A DNA stretch of 42,976 bases from Lachnospiraceae bacterium (lineage in GTDB: Bacteria; Bacillota; Clostridia; Lachnospirales; Lachnospiraceae): assembly GCA_017467845.1 (NCBI GenBank), contig JAFUKH010000044.1:1-42976 (forward strand). The letters run 5' to 3'. The position numbers and the translations under genes are program-made. Shown here piece by piece: positions 26,366-36,700 of this stretch (the stretch's first letter is position 1; every line of letters begins with the position of its first letter). The notes under the pieces were generated by a model, which saw only the letters and a program-made list of their open reading frames with translations, was not told the origin of the DNA and ran no database searches.

Positions 26366-28666
26366 ATGAAAGGGATAAAAGTATTTCAGGAAAAGACCTA
26401 TAAGGAATTGGGGGATTTATACGGTCTCTTTTTTGAGGACATCAATCATGCGGCAGATGGCGGCTTATACGCGGAGCTGGTGCAGAACCGTTCCTTTGAG
26501 TTCTGCGAGATTGACAAGCCGGAGTATCATCGTCTGACGGCCTGGGAGAAATCCCGGGATTGCCAGTGGCAGATACTCACTGAGAAGCCATTAAATGAGG
26601 AGAACACACATTATTTGCATGTATCTGCAAATAGCGGTTCTTATGTGGCGAACAGTGGCTTTAACAGCAGTATCTTCGTGGAGAAGGATAAGGAGTATAC
26701 TTTTTCTATATATGTGCGTACTTCAGCGAAAGGCGCTATACTGAAGATTTCGGTAGAGGATGAAAGCAGAGCAGTGTGCGCTCAGGCAGAAGTTACTTTA
26801 GAAGCATCCGAGGAATTTGTAAAGTATCAGGTGAGTTTAAAGGGAATTGCTACTACATGGAATGGGAAGCTATATATCACCTTTGAGAAAGATGGTACCT
26901 ACGATTTGGATATGGTATCTCTTTTCCCTGTGGATACATACATGGGCAGAGAGAATGGTCTGCGTAAGGATATTGCACAGGCATTGGCGGATATGAAGCC
27001 GAAGTTTATGCGTTTCCCAGGCGGCTGTCTGACACATGACGGAGCTTTGGATGACCATGCAAGGAATTCTATGTATCGCTGGAAGAGAACCTTGGGACCT
27101 ATTGAGAAGAGACCAAGCTGGAGAAATAACTGGAGATATAACCAGACCCTGGGCCTTGGATATTATGAATATTTCTGCTTCTGCGAGGATATGGGAGCAA
27201 AGCCCCTTCCTGTAGTGCCTGCAGGCTTTAATCCTCATAAGGGAGAAGGCGTGGCGCTGGAAGAGATTGGTAGCTGGGTACAGGAGACGCTGGATTTAAT
27301 TGAATTTGCCAATGGAGATGAGACCACAACCATGGGTAAGGTGCGTAGCGAGATGGGACATCCGGCGCCTTTCGGACTGGAATACTTAGGTGTGGGCAAT
27401 GAGGAGATCGGAGCCGGATTCTTTGAAAGATATCCTTATTTCCATAAGGCTATCCGGGAGAAATATCCGGATATTAAGATTATTAATACGGCAGGTCCCT
27501 TTGCTGTGGGGGAAGGCTATGAGGATGGCTGGAGGAGTGCCAGAGAGCATGGCAGTGATCTGATTGATGAGCACTACTATTCTTCACCGGAGTGGTTTCT
27601 TGCCAATATGCATCATTATGAGGATTATGACGAGAAAGGACCTAAGGTATTTTTAGGAGAGTACGCGTCCTGGGGCAATACCTATTATAATGCTATTGTG
27701 GAAGCTGCCTATATGACTCATTTGGAGCGTTCTAAGGCGGTGGCACTGGCGTGCTATGCACCGATGCTTTGTAATGTGGACTATGTGAATTGGCAACCGG
27801 ATATGCTTTGGTTTGATAATCATCGTATTATGAAGACTCCCAATTATTATGTGCAGAAAATGTTCATGGAGAATCAGGGTACCGATGCAGCGGAATTTGA
27901 AATGCAGGAACTGGATGAAATTATCCCTCTGACAGATGAGGTTAATTTAACCGGAGGAATCACCATCACCGGTAATGACGTCACCGGTAGTATCTGGGAT
28001 GTGCAGGTGGAAGAGGACGGTACCCGAAGAAGTCTGGAGGATTTGCAGATTACGGATAATGCACAGCACGAGCTTACGAATATTACCGGAAAGAAATTTA
28101 GCCTTACCTTTAAATTTAAGCGGGATAGTGGCAGAAAGGGATTAAAGATTTATTTCGGTAAGAGAGACGATAAGAATTTCCTACAGTGGGAATTCGGTGG
28201 CTGGGACAACTGGGATTGTAATATCGGCAATATCAGTAAGGGCAGAGGTTCTACCATTTCCCACAGAATCTTCCATGTAGAAGATATGGAGTATACGTTG
28301 AAGCTTGAGGTGGATGGACGTCATATTAAGACTTATGTCAATGGTGAGAACTATAATGATGTAACGGATCGTTTACCGGAGATTGAAGAGTTATATGTTA
28401 CCGCAAGTGTGGATAAGGAGCAAGGAACCACCATTGTGAAGGCAGTAAACCTAACAGGGGAAGAAAAAAATGTACTTCTTTCCTTGGATGGTGGAGAGAA
28501 GAAGCAGGCAGAGATTACTTCTCTTGCAGGTTGTGCATTAGATGCAGTAAATACCTTGGACGAGCCGGATAATATCACCACCAAAAAGTTGCATATGACA
28601 CTGATAGGCAATCAGCTTACCTACACCTTCCCGCCTCACAGCGTGACAGTAATGGTATTTTCATAA
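26366..28666 (+). CDS. GH51 alpha-L-arabinofuranosidase with extra beta domains
   Basis: A 766-residue retaining glycosidase that removes arabinofuranose from arabinan or arabinoxylan oligosaccharides. GLFFEDINHAADGGLYAELVQNR opens the fold; FMRFPGGCLTHDG follows; acid/base Glu346 is in GVGNEEIG and nucleophile Glu432 is in FLGEYASWG. Residues about 65-195 form a CBM4_9-like insert (VEKDKEYTFSIYVR), and residues about 560-690 form a jellyroll-like domain (FKRDSGRKGLKIYFGKRDDK), explaining why it is longer than the usual 500 residues. It has no signal peptide, so it acts in the cytoplasm on imported oligosaccharides. The ribosome site is weak (AAAGGGG). GH43 follows after 13 bases. Confidence 0.92.
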   Translation: MKGIKVFQEKTYKELGDLYGLFFEDINHAADGGLYAELVQNRSFEFCEIDKPEYHRLTAWEKSRDCQWQILTEKPLNEENTHYLHVSANSGSYVANSGFNSSIFVEKDKEYTFSIYVRTSAKGAILKISVEDESRAVCAQAEVTLEASEEFVKYQVSLKGIATTWNGKLYITFEKDGTYDLDMVSLFPVDTYMGRENGLRKDIAQALADMKPKFMRFPGGCLTHDGALDDHARNSMYRWKRTLGPIEKRPSWRNNWRYNQTLGLGYYEYFCFCEDMGAKPLPVVPAGFNPHKGEGVALEEIGSWVQETLDLIEFANGDETTTMGKVRSEMGHPAPFGLEYLGVGNEEIGAGFFERYPYFHKAIREKYPDIKIINTAGPFAVGEGYEDGWRSAREHGSDLIDEHYYSSPEWFLANMHHYEDYDEKGPKVFLGEYASWGNTYYNAIVEAAYMTHLERSKAVALACYAPMLCNVDYVNWQPDMLWFDNHRIMKTPNYYVQKMFMENQGTDAAEFEMQELDEIIPLTDEVNLTGGITITGNDVTGSIWDVQVEEDGTRRSLEDLQITDNAQHELTNITGKKFSLTFKFKRDSGRKGLKIYFGKRDDKNFLQWEFGGWDNWDCNIGNISKGRGSTISHRIFHVEDMEYTLKLEVDGRHIKTYVNGENYNDVTDRLPEIEELYVTASVDKEQGTTIVKAVNLTGEEKNVLLSLDGGEKKQAEITSLAGCALDAVNTLDEPDNITTKKLHMTLIGNQLTYTFPPHSVTVMVFS

Positions 28667-28679
28667 AGGAGATATAGCG

Positions 28680-29627
28680 ATGCAAGCATATTTATTTGTA
28701 CATTTTAAAGAGACAAGAACTCCGGAGGGAGAACAGGTATATTTTGGCATCAGTACCGACGGATATCATTGGGAAAAGGTAAATGATGGTAACCCGGTGC
28801 TCTGGAGCTATAAAGGGGATAAGGGTGTCCGCGATTTTACTATCACCAGAACTCAGGACGGTAGATTTGTAATTCTGGCAACAGACCTTAGTCTTTCCTA
28901 TGAATTTCGTTATAAGTATAAGAATTCATGGGGTGAGGTGAAGCGAGTAGGAAGTAAGGAGCTGGTGATGTGGGAGTCAGAGGATTTGATTCACTGGTCA
29001 GAACAGAAGATGCTTCCTATTGGTACTCCGGATTTTGGATGTATGTGGGCTCCGGATATTATTTTTGATAAAAAGGAAGGGGACTATATTATCCATTGGT
29101 CTTCTTCTCACAAGGATACAAACTACGATCCTATGTGTATTTATTATTCCAGAACAAAGGATTTTGAGACTTTTACTTCACCGGAGGTTCTGTATCAGGG
29201 AGAGAATCCCTGTATCGACTCTGCAATGTATGAGGAGGATGGTAAGTTTTATCTGTTCGTAAAGGGAGTTGGCAATCCTATTCGTGTGTTTATGCTGGAG
29301 AGTGAGAATATCACCGGCCCATGGACCAAGGTGGAAGGGTTTGATGAATGTATGGAAGGAGTTATTAACGAGGCATATGAGGCACCTACCGCATTTAAAA
29401 TGCCGGATGGAAAGTGGACTCTGATGCTGGACTTCTTTGGGACAAAGGAGGCCTCCGAGCAGGGATATGTTCCTTTTGTGGCAGAGAAGCTGGATGGTGG
29501 AAGATTTGTAAGAAGTGACAGTGATTTCTCTTTCCCTTATGGTTATAAGCATGGAACCATTCTGACCATTACTATGGAAGAATATGAAAGCTTGAAAAGC
29601 TACAAGAAGAGCCCGAATGAACACTAA
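28680..29627 (+). CDS. GH43-type arabinosidase or xylosidase
   Basis: A 315-residue five-bladed beta-propeller glycosidase related to GH43. Blade motifs include GVRDFTITRTQDGRFVILATDLS (general base Asp), GCMWAPDIIFDKKEGDYIIHWSS and ALHE-like NEAYEAPTAFKMPDGKWTLMLDFFG, where the EAYEAPT Glu would be the acid. It has no signal peptide, so it works in the cytoplasm, as does the GH51 enzyme 13 bases upstream; AAAGGAG precedes the start. The pair is a typical arabinan-side-chain unit. Substrate within GH43 (arabinose or xylose linkages) is not determinable. Confidence 0.87.
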   Translation: MQAYLFVHFKETRTPEGEQVYFGISTDGYHWEKVNDGNPVLWSYKGDKGVRDFTITRTQDGRFVILATDLSLSYEFRYKYKNSWGEVKRVGSKELVMWESEDLIHWSEQKMLPIGTPDFGCMWAPDIIFDKKEGDYIIHWSSSHKDTNYDPMCIYYSRTKDFETFTSPEVLYQGENPCIDSAMYEEDGKFYLFVKGVGNPIRVFMLESENITGPWTKVEGFDECMEGVINEAYEAPTAFKMPDGKWTLMLDFFGTKEASEQGYVPFVAEKLDGGRFVRSDSDFSFPYGYKHGTILTITMEEYESLKSYKKSPNEH

Positions 29628-29650
29628 AATAATCGAATTGTAGGAAGATT

Positions 29651-29678
29651 TTGAAAAAACAATAGAGTTATATATAAA
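29651..29678 (+). promoter_or_regulatory. Promoter of the sugar-sensor diguanylate cyclase
   Basis: TTGAAA (29651-29656), a 16-base spacer and TATAAA (29673-29678) make a plausible sigma-A promoter. Transcription would start near 29685, just before a hairpin in the leader. Confidence 0.5.
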
Positions 29679-29686
29679 TAGTGCTA

Positions 29687-29735
29687 TAGTACCGCAAAAA
29701 AGTTGAAATTTATCGAGTACTGTGGTACTATTTTT
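29687..29735 (+). terminator. Hairpin with T-run between GH43 and the diguanylate cyclase
   Basis: TAGTACCGC (29687-29695) pairs with GTGGTACTA (29722-29730, one G-T pair) and TTTTTATAT follows. A smaller alternative, AGTAC/GTACT at 29716-29729, uses the same right strand. It may end the GH51/GH43 transcript or, if the promoter at 29651 is used, act as an attenuator in the leader. Confidence 0.5.
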
Positions 29736-29766
29736 ATATATATGTTGGCGTAGAGGGAAATGGGTT

Positions 29767-31617
29767 ATGAAGAGAATCGCTTTACTTTCTGATGGCTGGA
29801 AAAGAATGATGACATATGCTTGGGTGGACGGTATTATGAAAAGAGCATGGGACAGGGACGAGGAAGTGCGTCTTTATCACTACGTCTGCCATGGAAACTG
29901 GAGTAATGATGAATTACATAACTTAGGCGAGTACAATATCTTTGAATTGCCGGAGCTGGATAAGATGGACGGCATAGTTCTTGATTTAATAAATATTAAT
30001 GATGTAAGTATTCGTAACAAGCTGATCAAAAAACTGAAAAAGTACAATGTACCCATCGTAAGTGTTGCTTTGGGAATTGAAGGCTTCTATTACGTCGGTA
30101 TTGATAATAGGAGTGCAATAGCAGAGTTGATGCATCATCTTCATGATGAGCATCAGTGTAGAAGTTTTGTCTTCGCAGGCGGTCCGAAGGATAATTACGA
30201 GAATCAGCAGCGTAAACAAGGATTCATTGATTGTATTGAGGAGTTTGGACTTAATCTGGAAGATAATCCTATCCTTGATGGTGATTTTGATTTTTATCAT
30301 GGTGTCAGTCATTTACGATATATTGTAGATAATGGATTAAAAATCCCAGATGCCTTTGTATGTGCCAATGATAACATTGCTGCGGGGCTTTGCTCGGAGG
30401 CTGCTAATATGGGATATTCCATTCCAAAGGATTTTAGAGTAACCGGCTTTGATAATTTGGATAAGGCAGTTTTCTTTAAACCACAGATTACTACTGTAAC
30501 AAGTACCAGAGAAGTGACCGGTGGTGTGTGTCTGGACATTCTTTCCAGAATTTGGGCATGCGAAGAGGTACCCAAAGAAAATCTCATTCGGAGTAGCTGT
30601 GTGTATGGAGAGAGCTGTGGATGTCCGAATAATAACATTGTAGATTATAGAGATTATGCTAAGAATCAGATTATCTGGGGAGTTAAGCGTGATGTGAATG
30701 CCCAGCAGCTGATGGAGCTGGAAGTTGAGTTAGCTAAACGAAGGGAGTTTGAAGATATTTTTGCGTGCTCTTCCGAGTATTACGAATCCAAGGATTGTGA
30801 TGCTGTTTACTTTGTGGTGGACAAGAAGCTTTATGAGGCACATCCCGATACGATTTTCGGCTCGAAGGGTTATGATTTGGATAATTGTATTGTAGCCAGA
30901 GCAGTAGAGGATGGGGAACTTTTGAAGATTCATTCCTTACAGGAGCTTACAAATCATATAGAAGCACAAGAGGGAAGCTGCTCTTATACGTTCTCTCCCA
31001 TACACTTCCGGCAGCAGGCAGTGGGATTTGTGATATTGAAAAACGCTAATTTTCTGTACAACAATCCTAATTTTTATGATATACATGCAGCAAGCGTTAC
31101 TGCATTGGAGAACCGATTTAAGAAAAAGCAGCTTGAGTCAGCAGCGATGCAGCTTAGAGATATTTATAACAGAGATCAGCTTACCGGTATTTATAATCGA
31201 ATCGCCTTCGTGGAGAAGATGGTTCCGGCATTTGAGACCTTCTGTATGGAGAATGAAAAATGCGCCATTTTATTCTGTGATGTCAATTATTTCAAAGAGA
31301 TAAATGACAATTACGGGCATGAGGCAGGAGACCGTGCCTTAAAGAATATCGCAAAGTCTCTTAAGAATAACTGTCCGATGGGGGGCTTTGTCTGCCGTTA
31401 TGGTGGAGATGAATTTGTGGTAATGTTCCCTCGAGCGACTTGGCAGCATATTGATGATTACTGCGGCAATGTGCGTGAGGATTTAGGGAAGCACGGATTG
31501 TCTATCAGTATGGGTGCTGTGCTCACTGATCCCAGAGAGAATGTAGATTTGCATGGCTACGTAGCGAAAGCAGATCAGAAAATGTATGAGCAAAAACAAA
31601 TGACAAGAAGAGGCTAA
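29767..31617 (+). CDS. LacI-type sugar-binding domain fused to diguanylate cyclase
   Basis: A 616-residue cytoplasmic protein with no signal peptide, membrane segment or helix-turn-helix. Residues about 1-290 match the sugar-binding domain of LacI-family regulators ([73 protein letters not shown]), ending with a Cys-rich [17 protein letters not shown]-like segment (about 300-450) follows, then a coiled link and a GGDEF domain with [32 protein letters not shown] and intact GGDEF at 546-550. No RxxD inhibitory site stands out directly upstream of GGDEF. It should make cyclic-di-GMP in response to a small molecule, probably a sugar. ATG 29767 follows AGAGGGAAA. The chemoreceptor gene follows after 25 bases. 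Confidence 0.9.
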   Translation: MKRIALLSDGWKRMMTYAWVDGIMKRAWDRDEEVRLYHYVCHGNWSNDELHNLGEYNIFELPELDKMDGIVLDLININDVSIRNKLIKKLKKYNVPIVSVALGIEGFYYVGIDNRSAIAELMHHLHDEHQCRSFVFAGGPKDNYENQQRKQGFIDCIEEFGLNLEDNPILDGDFDFYHGVSHLRYIVDNGLKIPDAFVCANDNIAAGLCSEAANMGYSIPKDFRVTGFDNLDKAVFFKPQITTVTSTREVTGGVCLDILSRIWACEEVPKENLIRSSCVYGESCGCPNNNIVDYRDYAKNQIIWGVKRDVNAQQLMELEVELAKRREFEDIFACSSEYYESKDCDAVYFVVDKKLYEAHPDTIFGSKGYDLDNCIVARAVEDGELLKIHSLQELTNHIEAQEGSCSYTFSPIHFRQQAVGFVILKNANFLYNNPNFYDIHAASVTALENRFKKKQLESAAMQLRDIYNRDQLTGIYNRIAFVEKMVPAFETFCMENEKCAILFCDVNYFKEINDNYGHEAGDRALKNIAKSLKNNCPMGGFVCRYGGDEFVVMFPRATWQHIDDYCGNVREDLGKHGLSISMGAVLTDPRENVDLHGYVAKADQKMYEQKQMTRRG

Positions 31618-31642
31618 TATCGGGGGGAAGAAGGACGTGAAG

Positions 31643-33361
31643 ATGAAGACCAGAAGACTAAGTATTCGTGTGAAATTGTTGGTGGTATGCTGTGCGACAA
31701 TCTTGTATGCTATCGGGTATATGGGATATGATTTGGCCAAGCGTTTTAAGGAGCAGATGGTTGATATGGCTGTGATTCAGGCTTCCGTAGCAGCGGAGGT
31801 TGCAGCAGGCAGTATCAATGTGGAAACCTTAGTACAGCTAAAAGCCGGAGAAGAAAATACACCGGAGTATGCAGGAATTGCTAAGGCACTTAGGGATGCC
31901 AGAGATACTTGCGGAATCATGTATGTATATACCTTGTGGACGGATGGAAGTAAGGTCTACTACGGAGTAGATGCAGATGAGTCAGAGAGCAGATGTGCTA
32001 TCGGCGAGGAGTTCGAGGTTTCCTATGAAGAATTAAGCGGTGTATTTGCCGGTGAAAGCTATGTGCAGGACTATATAGATTACACGGAAGAAGGGGAACT
32101 GATTAGTGCTTATGTGCCCCTTAAGAATAATACCGGACAGGTAGTGGGAATTCTGGGAAGTGATTTTGATGCGTCAGTGGTATCAGAGCAGTATGCTTCC
32201 TTCCAAACCAAAGTTGCACAGATTGGTGCAGTGATTTTTGTCATTTCACTCATTCTTGTACTTGGGGTAGTTCAGGCAGTGATGAAGGGAATTCGTAAGG
32301 TAAACGAAAAGCTTTATGAATTAGTTCATAATGAAGGGGACTTGACCCAGACTTTGGAGGTTCGTTCCGGCGATGAAATGGAGATAATGGCCGGACTGGT
32401 CAATGAGCTATTAGCGTATATTAAAGAAATTATGCTTCAGATATCCAAAGGATCAGATGATATTAAGGAGTCCAGTGATGTGATAGCAGAGCGTCTTGCC
32501 AATGCCGGAGAGGGACTCATGGATGTTTCTGCAACCATGGAAGAGATGAGTGCCGGTATGCAGCAGACTACAGCTTCCTTAAATCAGATTACAGAAGTTG
32601 TAGATGGTATGAACGCACGTATCGGTAATATTGCCAATCGGGCGATGGAGGGAGATTCTCTTGCAAGAGATATCCGCGGCAGAGCAAAGGATACTTATGA
32701 GGTTGCGTCTGTAGAGCAGGAAGAGGCAAAGGTAAGTGCCAATGAGATGGCTCAGACGGTAGCAGAAAAAATTGAACTGTCCAAAGCAGTCAATGAGATT
32801 CATGTATTGACAGAGAATATCATTGGTATCACAGAACAGACGAATCTGTTAGCACTCAATGCAAGCATTGAAGCAGCCCGTGCCGGAGAGGCTGGAAGAG
32901 GATTCGCGGTGGTAGCAAGTGAGATAGGTAAGCTTGCCACAGACTCTGCTGATGCAGCCGGAAAGATTAAGAAGGTAAGTGCAGATGTGGTTCGTGCTGT
33001 GGAAGAATTGGCAGGGGAATCACAGAAGATGATTGAATTCATGGGAACCACTGCCATGGAGGGCTACAATAAGCTGATTCATATTTGCGATGATTATCGA
33101 GCGGATGCAGATAGTTTCTTAACTATTATGGAGGAATTTGCCCGAGAGTCTGAGGAACTGGATGGTGTTTCAGAACAGATTAATGAGGCGATGAATGCAA
33201 TCAATATTGCGGTAGAAGAATCCACAAAGGGAATTACCGTGGTATCAGAGACTTCCTCCGGTTTGACCGGAGACATCTGTGATATTGAACAAAAGGCAGG
33301 CTTTAATCAGGAAATTGCGGAAAATCTTGCGCAGCAGGTTGCAAAGTTCAAGTTAGAATAA
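31643..33361 (+). CDS. Methyl-accepting chemotaxis protein
   Basis: A 572-residue chemoreceptor. A first membrane segment (about 10-30, [18 protein letters not shown]) is followed by an extracytoplasmic sensor of about 165 residues with a Cache-like character ([21 protein letters not shown], and [23 protein letters not shown]). A second membrane segment near 200 ([17 protein letters not shown]) leads into a HAMP-like linker and the signalling coiled coil, whose tip [30 protein letters not shown] binds CheA/CheW. No CheR tether pentapeptide is visible at the end. ATG 31643 fits AAGGA at 31631 better than the in-frame GTG at 31637. It probably shares a transcript with the diguanylate cyclase. 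Confidence 0.93.
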   Translation: MKTRRLSIRVKLLVVCCATILYAIGYMGYDLAKRFKEQMVDMAVIQASVAAEVAAGSINVETLVQLKAGEENTPEYAGIAKALRDARDTCGIMYVYTLWTDGSKVYYGVDADESESRCAIGEEFEVSYEELSGVFAGESYVQDYIDYTEEGELISAYVPLKNNTGQVVGILGSDFDASVVSEQYASFQTKVAQIGAVIFVISLILVLGVVQAVMKGIRKVNEKLYELVHNEGDLTQTLEVRSGDEMEIMAGLVNELLAYIKEIMLQISKGSDDIKESSDVIAERLANAGEGLMDVSATMEEMSAGMQQTTASLNQITEVVDGMNARIGNIANRAMEGDSLARDIRGRAKDTYEVASVEQEEAKVSANEMAQTVAEKIELSKAVNEIHVLTENIIGITEQTNLLALNASIEAARAGEAGRGFAVVASEIGKLATDSADAAGKIKKVSADVVRAVEELAGESQKMIEFMGTTAMEGYNKLIHICDDYRADADSFLTIMEEFARESEELDGVSEQINEAMNAINIAVEESTKGITVVSETSSGLTGDICDIEQKAGFNQEIAENLAQQVAKFKLE

Positions 33362-33384
33362 AATAGAAAATTGTAAATGACTGA

Positions 33385-33429
33385 GACGGTCAAATGTTTG
33401 CGGAATGCAGATGTTTGGCTGTCTTTTTT
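33385..33429 (+). terminator. Terminator after the chemoreceptor gene
   Basis: GACGGTCAAA (33385-33394) pairs with TTTGGCTGTC (33414-33423) over ten positions with two G-T pairs, and six T follow at 33424-33429. Confidence 0.8.
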
Positions 33430-33600
33430 GTTTTACTGTTGTTAGGAAAGGTGTTGAAAATGTTTACACTGGGACAAAAGTACTTTGGCAAAAATAGACA
33501 AAAAATGTTACAAAAATTTTACGGCGTTTTTTGTTAAAATGGTACTGAGGTCTCATGCGAAAAACTGTCAATCTTGCTAAAATTTACCTAAATTGCTTGG

Positions 33601-33631
33601 TGGGGAGCCTACGCGTGCCCCAAATTTTTTT
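33601..33631 (+). promoter_or_regulatory. Attenuator-like hairpin in the leader of the giant pectinase
   Basis: TGGGG at 33601 pairs with CCCCA at 33618-33622, with possible inner GC pairs, and seven T follow at 33625-33631. It lies about 130 bases before the ATG of the pectinase, where a terminator is not needed for the upstream gene because that already has one at 33385. The 403-base gap contains no convincing ORF and no promoter I can defend; the rest is AT-rich sequence. Confidence 0.45.
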
Positions 33632-33638
33632 CGGTTTA

Positions 33639-33658
33639 AAATGTAAGGGCTTACATTT
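33639..33658 (+). promoter_or_regulatory. Palindromic operator-like site before the giant pectinase
   Basis: AAATGTAAG-GG-CTTACATTT is a perfect 9-base inverted repeat. The inner TGTAAG-GG-CTTACA resembles LacI-family and CcpA (cre) sites, differing by GG instead of the central CG. It lies about 107 bases before the start codon. It is compatible with carbon-source control of pectin degradation, by inference. Confidence 0.55.
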
Positions 33659-33764
33659 GTGGGTGAAATGCTAAGTATCGCTACAATTTGTGAAGAAAAC
33701 AGGCAAAATTAGCGTGTTTACATAGTGTGGACATGCGGGAGGAAGAAAGAGGAGGATTTTTGAT

Positions 33765-36700
33765 ATGTTCAAGAATTCAAAGAAGCGAAAAAGTTTCAGA
33801 CAGACATTAGCTTGGATGTTATCTTTAGCAATGATTCTGTCAAACCTGACAAGCTTTCAGGTTCAGGCAACCACCGTTTCGTCCGGTGATACCGTAACGC
33901 CCGGTGATGGTGCCACAGTAAAAGAATATGTCCTGAATCCTGCTGACCTTGCTACATTCGCATCTGGTGAAAAGACAGATGGCCAGGAAGAGGCAGCCGG
34001 AACAGACAATTATTTTACTATTATTTATAGCGCGAAAGCAGCTGTAAATGACAATAGCAAAACATTTGAGGATGGTTTTGTGGCAACAAAGAGAATTAAC
34101 TTTGGCGGATCTTCTTCTGCATCAAAGAATGCCATAAAGTTTACCACCTCTGACGCTGCTACCGTTAAAGTATGGTGGGCATGCGGCGGAGACGCTCGTC
34201 AGGTGTCAGTATTCGACAGCGCTAAGACGGTAATCGCTGCTACTGCACTGGAATCTGTAAAGAACGAGGTGTACATCTCAGAGCTTTCCGTAGCAGAAGC
34301 AGGCACCTACTACTTAGGCGGCCTGGAAGGTAACAACTATCTTTATAAGATTTCAGTTACAGAAGGTGCAGCACAGGATGCAGAACCCACTGCAGAGCCA
34401 ACCGCAGAACCTACCGCAGTACCTACGGAAGAGCCAACCGCTACGCCTGAAGTGGAAGCAACAGAAGCTCCTGCAGTAGAATATGATCCTACCAAGACGG
34501 AAGTTTGGGATTTTGGTGGAGAGCAGTTAGATACTTCCGTATATAACAACATGCTTACCGCTGATATCATGAACAGCTGGTATCCGGGTGTTGAGCCTGG
34601 AACCGCAGGAAAGAATCTTGCAAGCTGCTCCGTGACCGACGCGGAGGGCAATGTTTTATTTGCTTTTAATGATGGTGGATATTCTGCAACTCACAGACTT
34701 CGTACAACCAATACTGCTGTGACAAGATATGATGAGAAGACCAAGACCTTAGGCGATGTGACCTATACCGGATTCATTTATTCTAATAAAGCAGCATCTG
34801 CAGAGGTATATGTTGCGTTTGATTTAAATCCGGGTGAAGTGCTCACAGCAATTATTTCATCTAACGGAACTGCTGCGGATTATGTAGTAGAAGCTCCTTC
34901 CGGTGCAAAGACTACTTATGAAAATGTATATGATGGAAGTACACAGGCAGCTGAATTAACCTTTTATGCAACAGAAGAAGGTCTTCATAAGATTTACACA
35001 AGCAAAGAGAAGCTTGTTATCTGCCGTGCTTACATTGAGCCGGCTGTGGAAGTTGCCGTAACCGGCACCGTAACCGCACCGGAAGGACTTGCTGATTACA
35101 GTGTAATCCTTACCAATAACCAGAGTGGTGCAACTACTATCGCACAGGTAGCCGATGGAAAGTATTCTGCGTCTCTTTACGCAGGGTATGATTACACATT
35201 AACTCTCGGAAATGCAGACGGATATGTTATCTCAGAAGGCGCAGCACTTTCTTTAGCAGATGGTGTTTCCGGCGCAATTGCTGACATTACCGTTGTTGCA
35301 GTTGAGAAGTTTGCTGTTACAGGTAGCTTAATCGGTTTACCGGATGACGTAATTGCAAATCTTACATTAGAATTTGTTTCTGACGAAATCTTCGTTCCGG
35401 AAGTAAAAATCGACGGATCAAGCTACTCTACCGAATTAGAAAGTGGTATCGAGTATACCGTTAAGGAATCCGGTATCAATGATTACAGCTTAGTATCACC
35501 TGCTACTGTAAAGATTACCGAAGCGGGCACTATCGATATTACCTTCGAGAAGAAGCCTGTATATAATGTAACAATTGCTCCGGAGGGTGCAACCGCATCT
35601 GATCTTGCAAATGCAACCTTTACCTTCACTAATTTAAATGAAGAGGGTTACGTATATACCTTTACCGGAACTGAGAACATCCAGTTACGTGATGGTGTGT
35701 ATGAAGTGAAAGTTTCTGACAGTGGTATTTTTGTTCAGCAGCTTACTTCCAACCTTAAGGTAGAGGCGTCAGATGTTACCAAGACGATTAAGTTTATTTC
35801 ATACGTTACCGAGTGGGATTTCAGAACAGCTGATTTCACCGGTCAGTCGCCATACAACGGACTTACCATTTCTGGTTCTTTCAATAAGCATGGTTCTACT
35901 TATGGTATGCAGATTAAGAATGCTACTATCACTGTTCCTGTGTCAGGTGCATGTGAGGTAAAAGTAAGTGTTGGATACAACTGGGATATCAGCTTTGAGG
36001 ATGGTTCTGTAGCTTACTTTGACAATACCAACAGTGGAGATATTACTGTATCCTACAACTATACCGGAAGCGGTGATAGCGTGACCATTAATGTAGGAGG
36101 ACAGTGTACTTCATACATTAAGATGATTGAAGTTGTAGAGAAGGTTGCGTATAAAGAGACCGTAACCGTAGGTGCAGAGGGTTGTGATTATACAACTATC
36201 AACGATGCACTTGATGCTGTTCGTGCAATGGATCGTTCTGACGGGGAGAGAGTAACCATTTCTATCGCTCCCGGCAACTATGAGGAGATGTTAGTAATTG
36301 ATACTCCTAACGTAACCTTAAAGAATGCAAGTGCTACCCCAAGCATTGAGCTCAAGAACAAGGGTGTAGATATTGATGAAAATGCAGTTCGTATTACTCA
36401 CTACTATGGACATGGTTATACCTACTACAGTATGGGTAGCGATTGTAAGTATGATGAAGAGATATTAGCAGTAAACAAAGAGAACGGATATGCTTCTTTT
36501 GAGAATCCGGGTTCAGGTACTACTAACGGAAGCTACTGGAATGCAACCGTTGTAATTAATGCAAGCGGTGTAGAGGCAGAGGGTATTATCTTCGAGAACT
36601 CCTTCAACCAGTATGTTTCTGAGAAGGCGGCTAACGATGTAATCGTAGCTCAGTCAGGCGCAAAGGAAGGTAGTGTAAAGCGTGCCGATATGGAAGCAGG

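Noticed and set aside
33541-33630. Possible cyclic-di-GMP riboswitch before the giant pectinase
   Set aside because: GGTGGGGAGCC superficially resembles part of the GEMM motif, but the conserved GCAAACC and GACGCAAAGCC words are absent and the sequence folds instead into a hairpin with a T-run.
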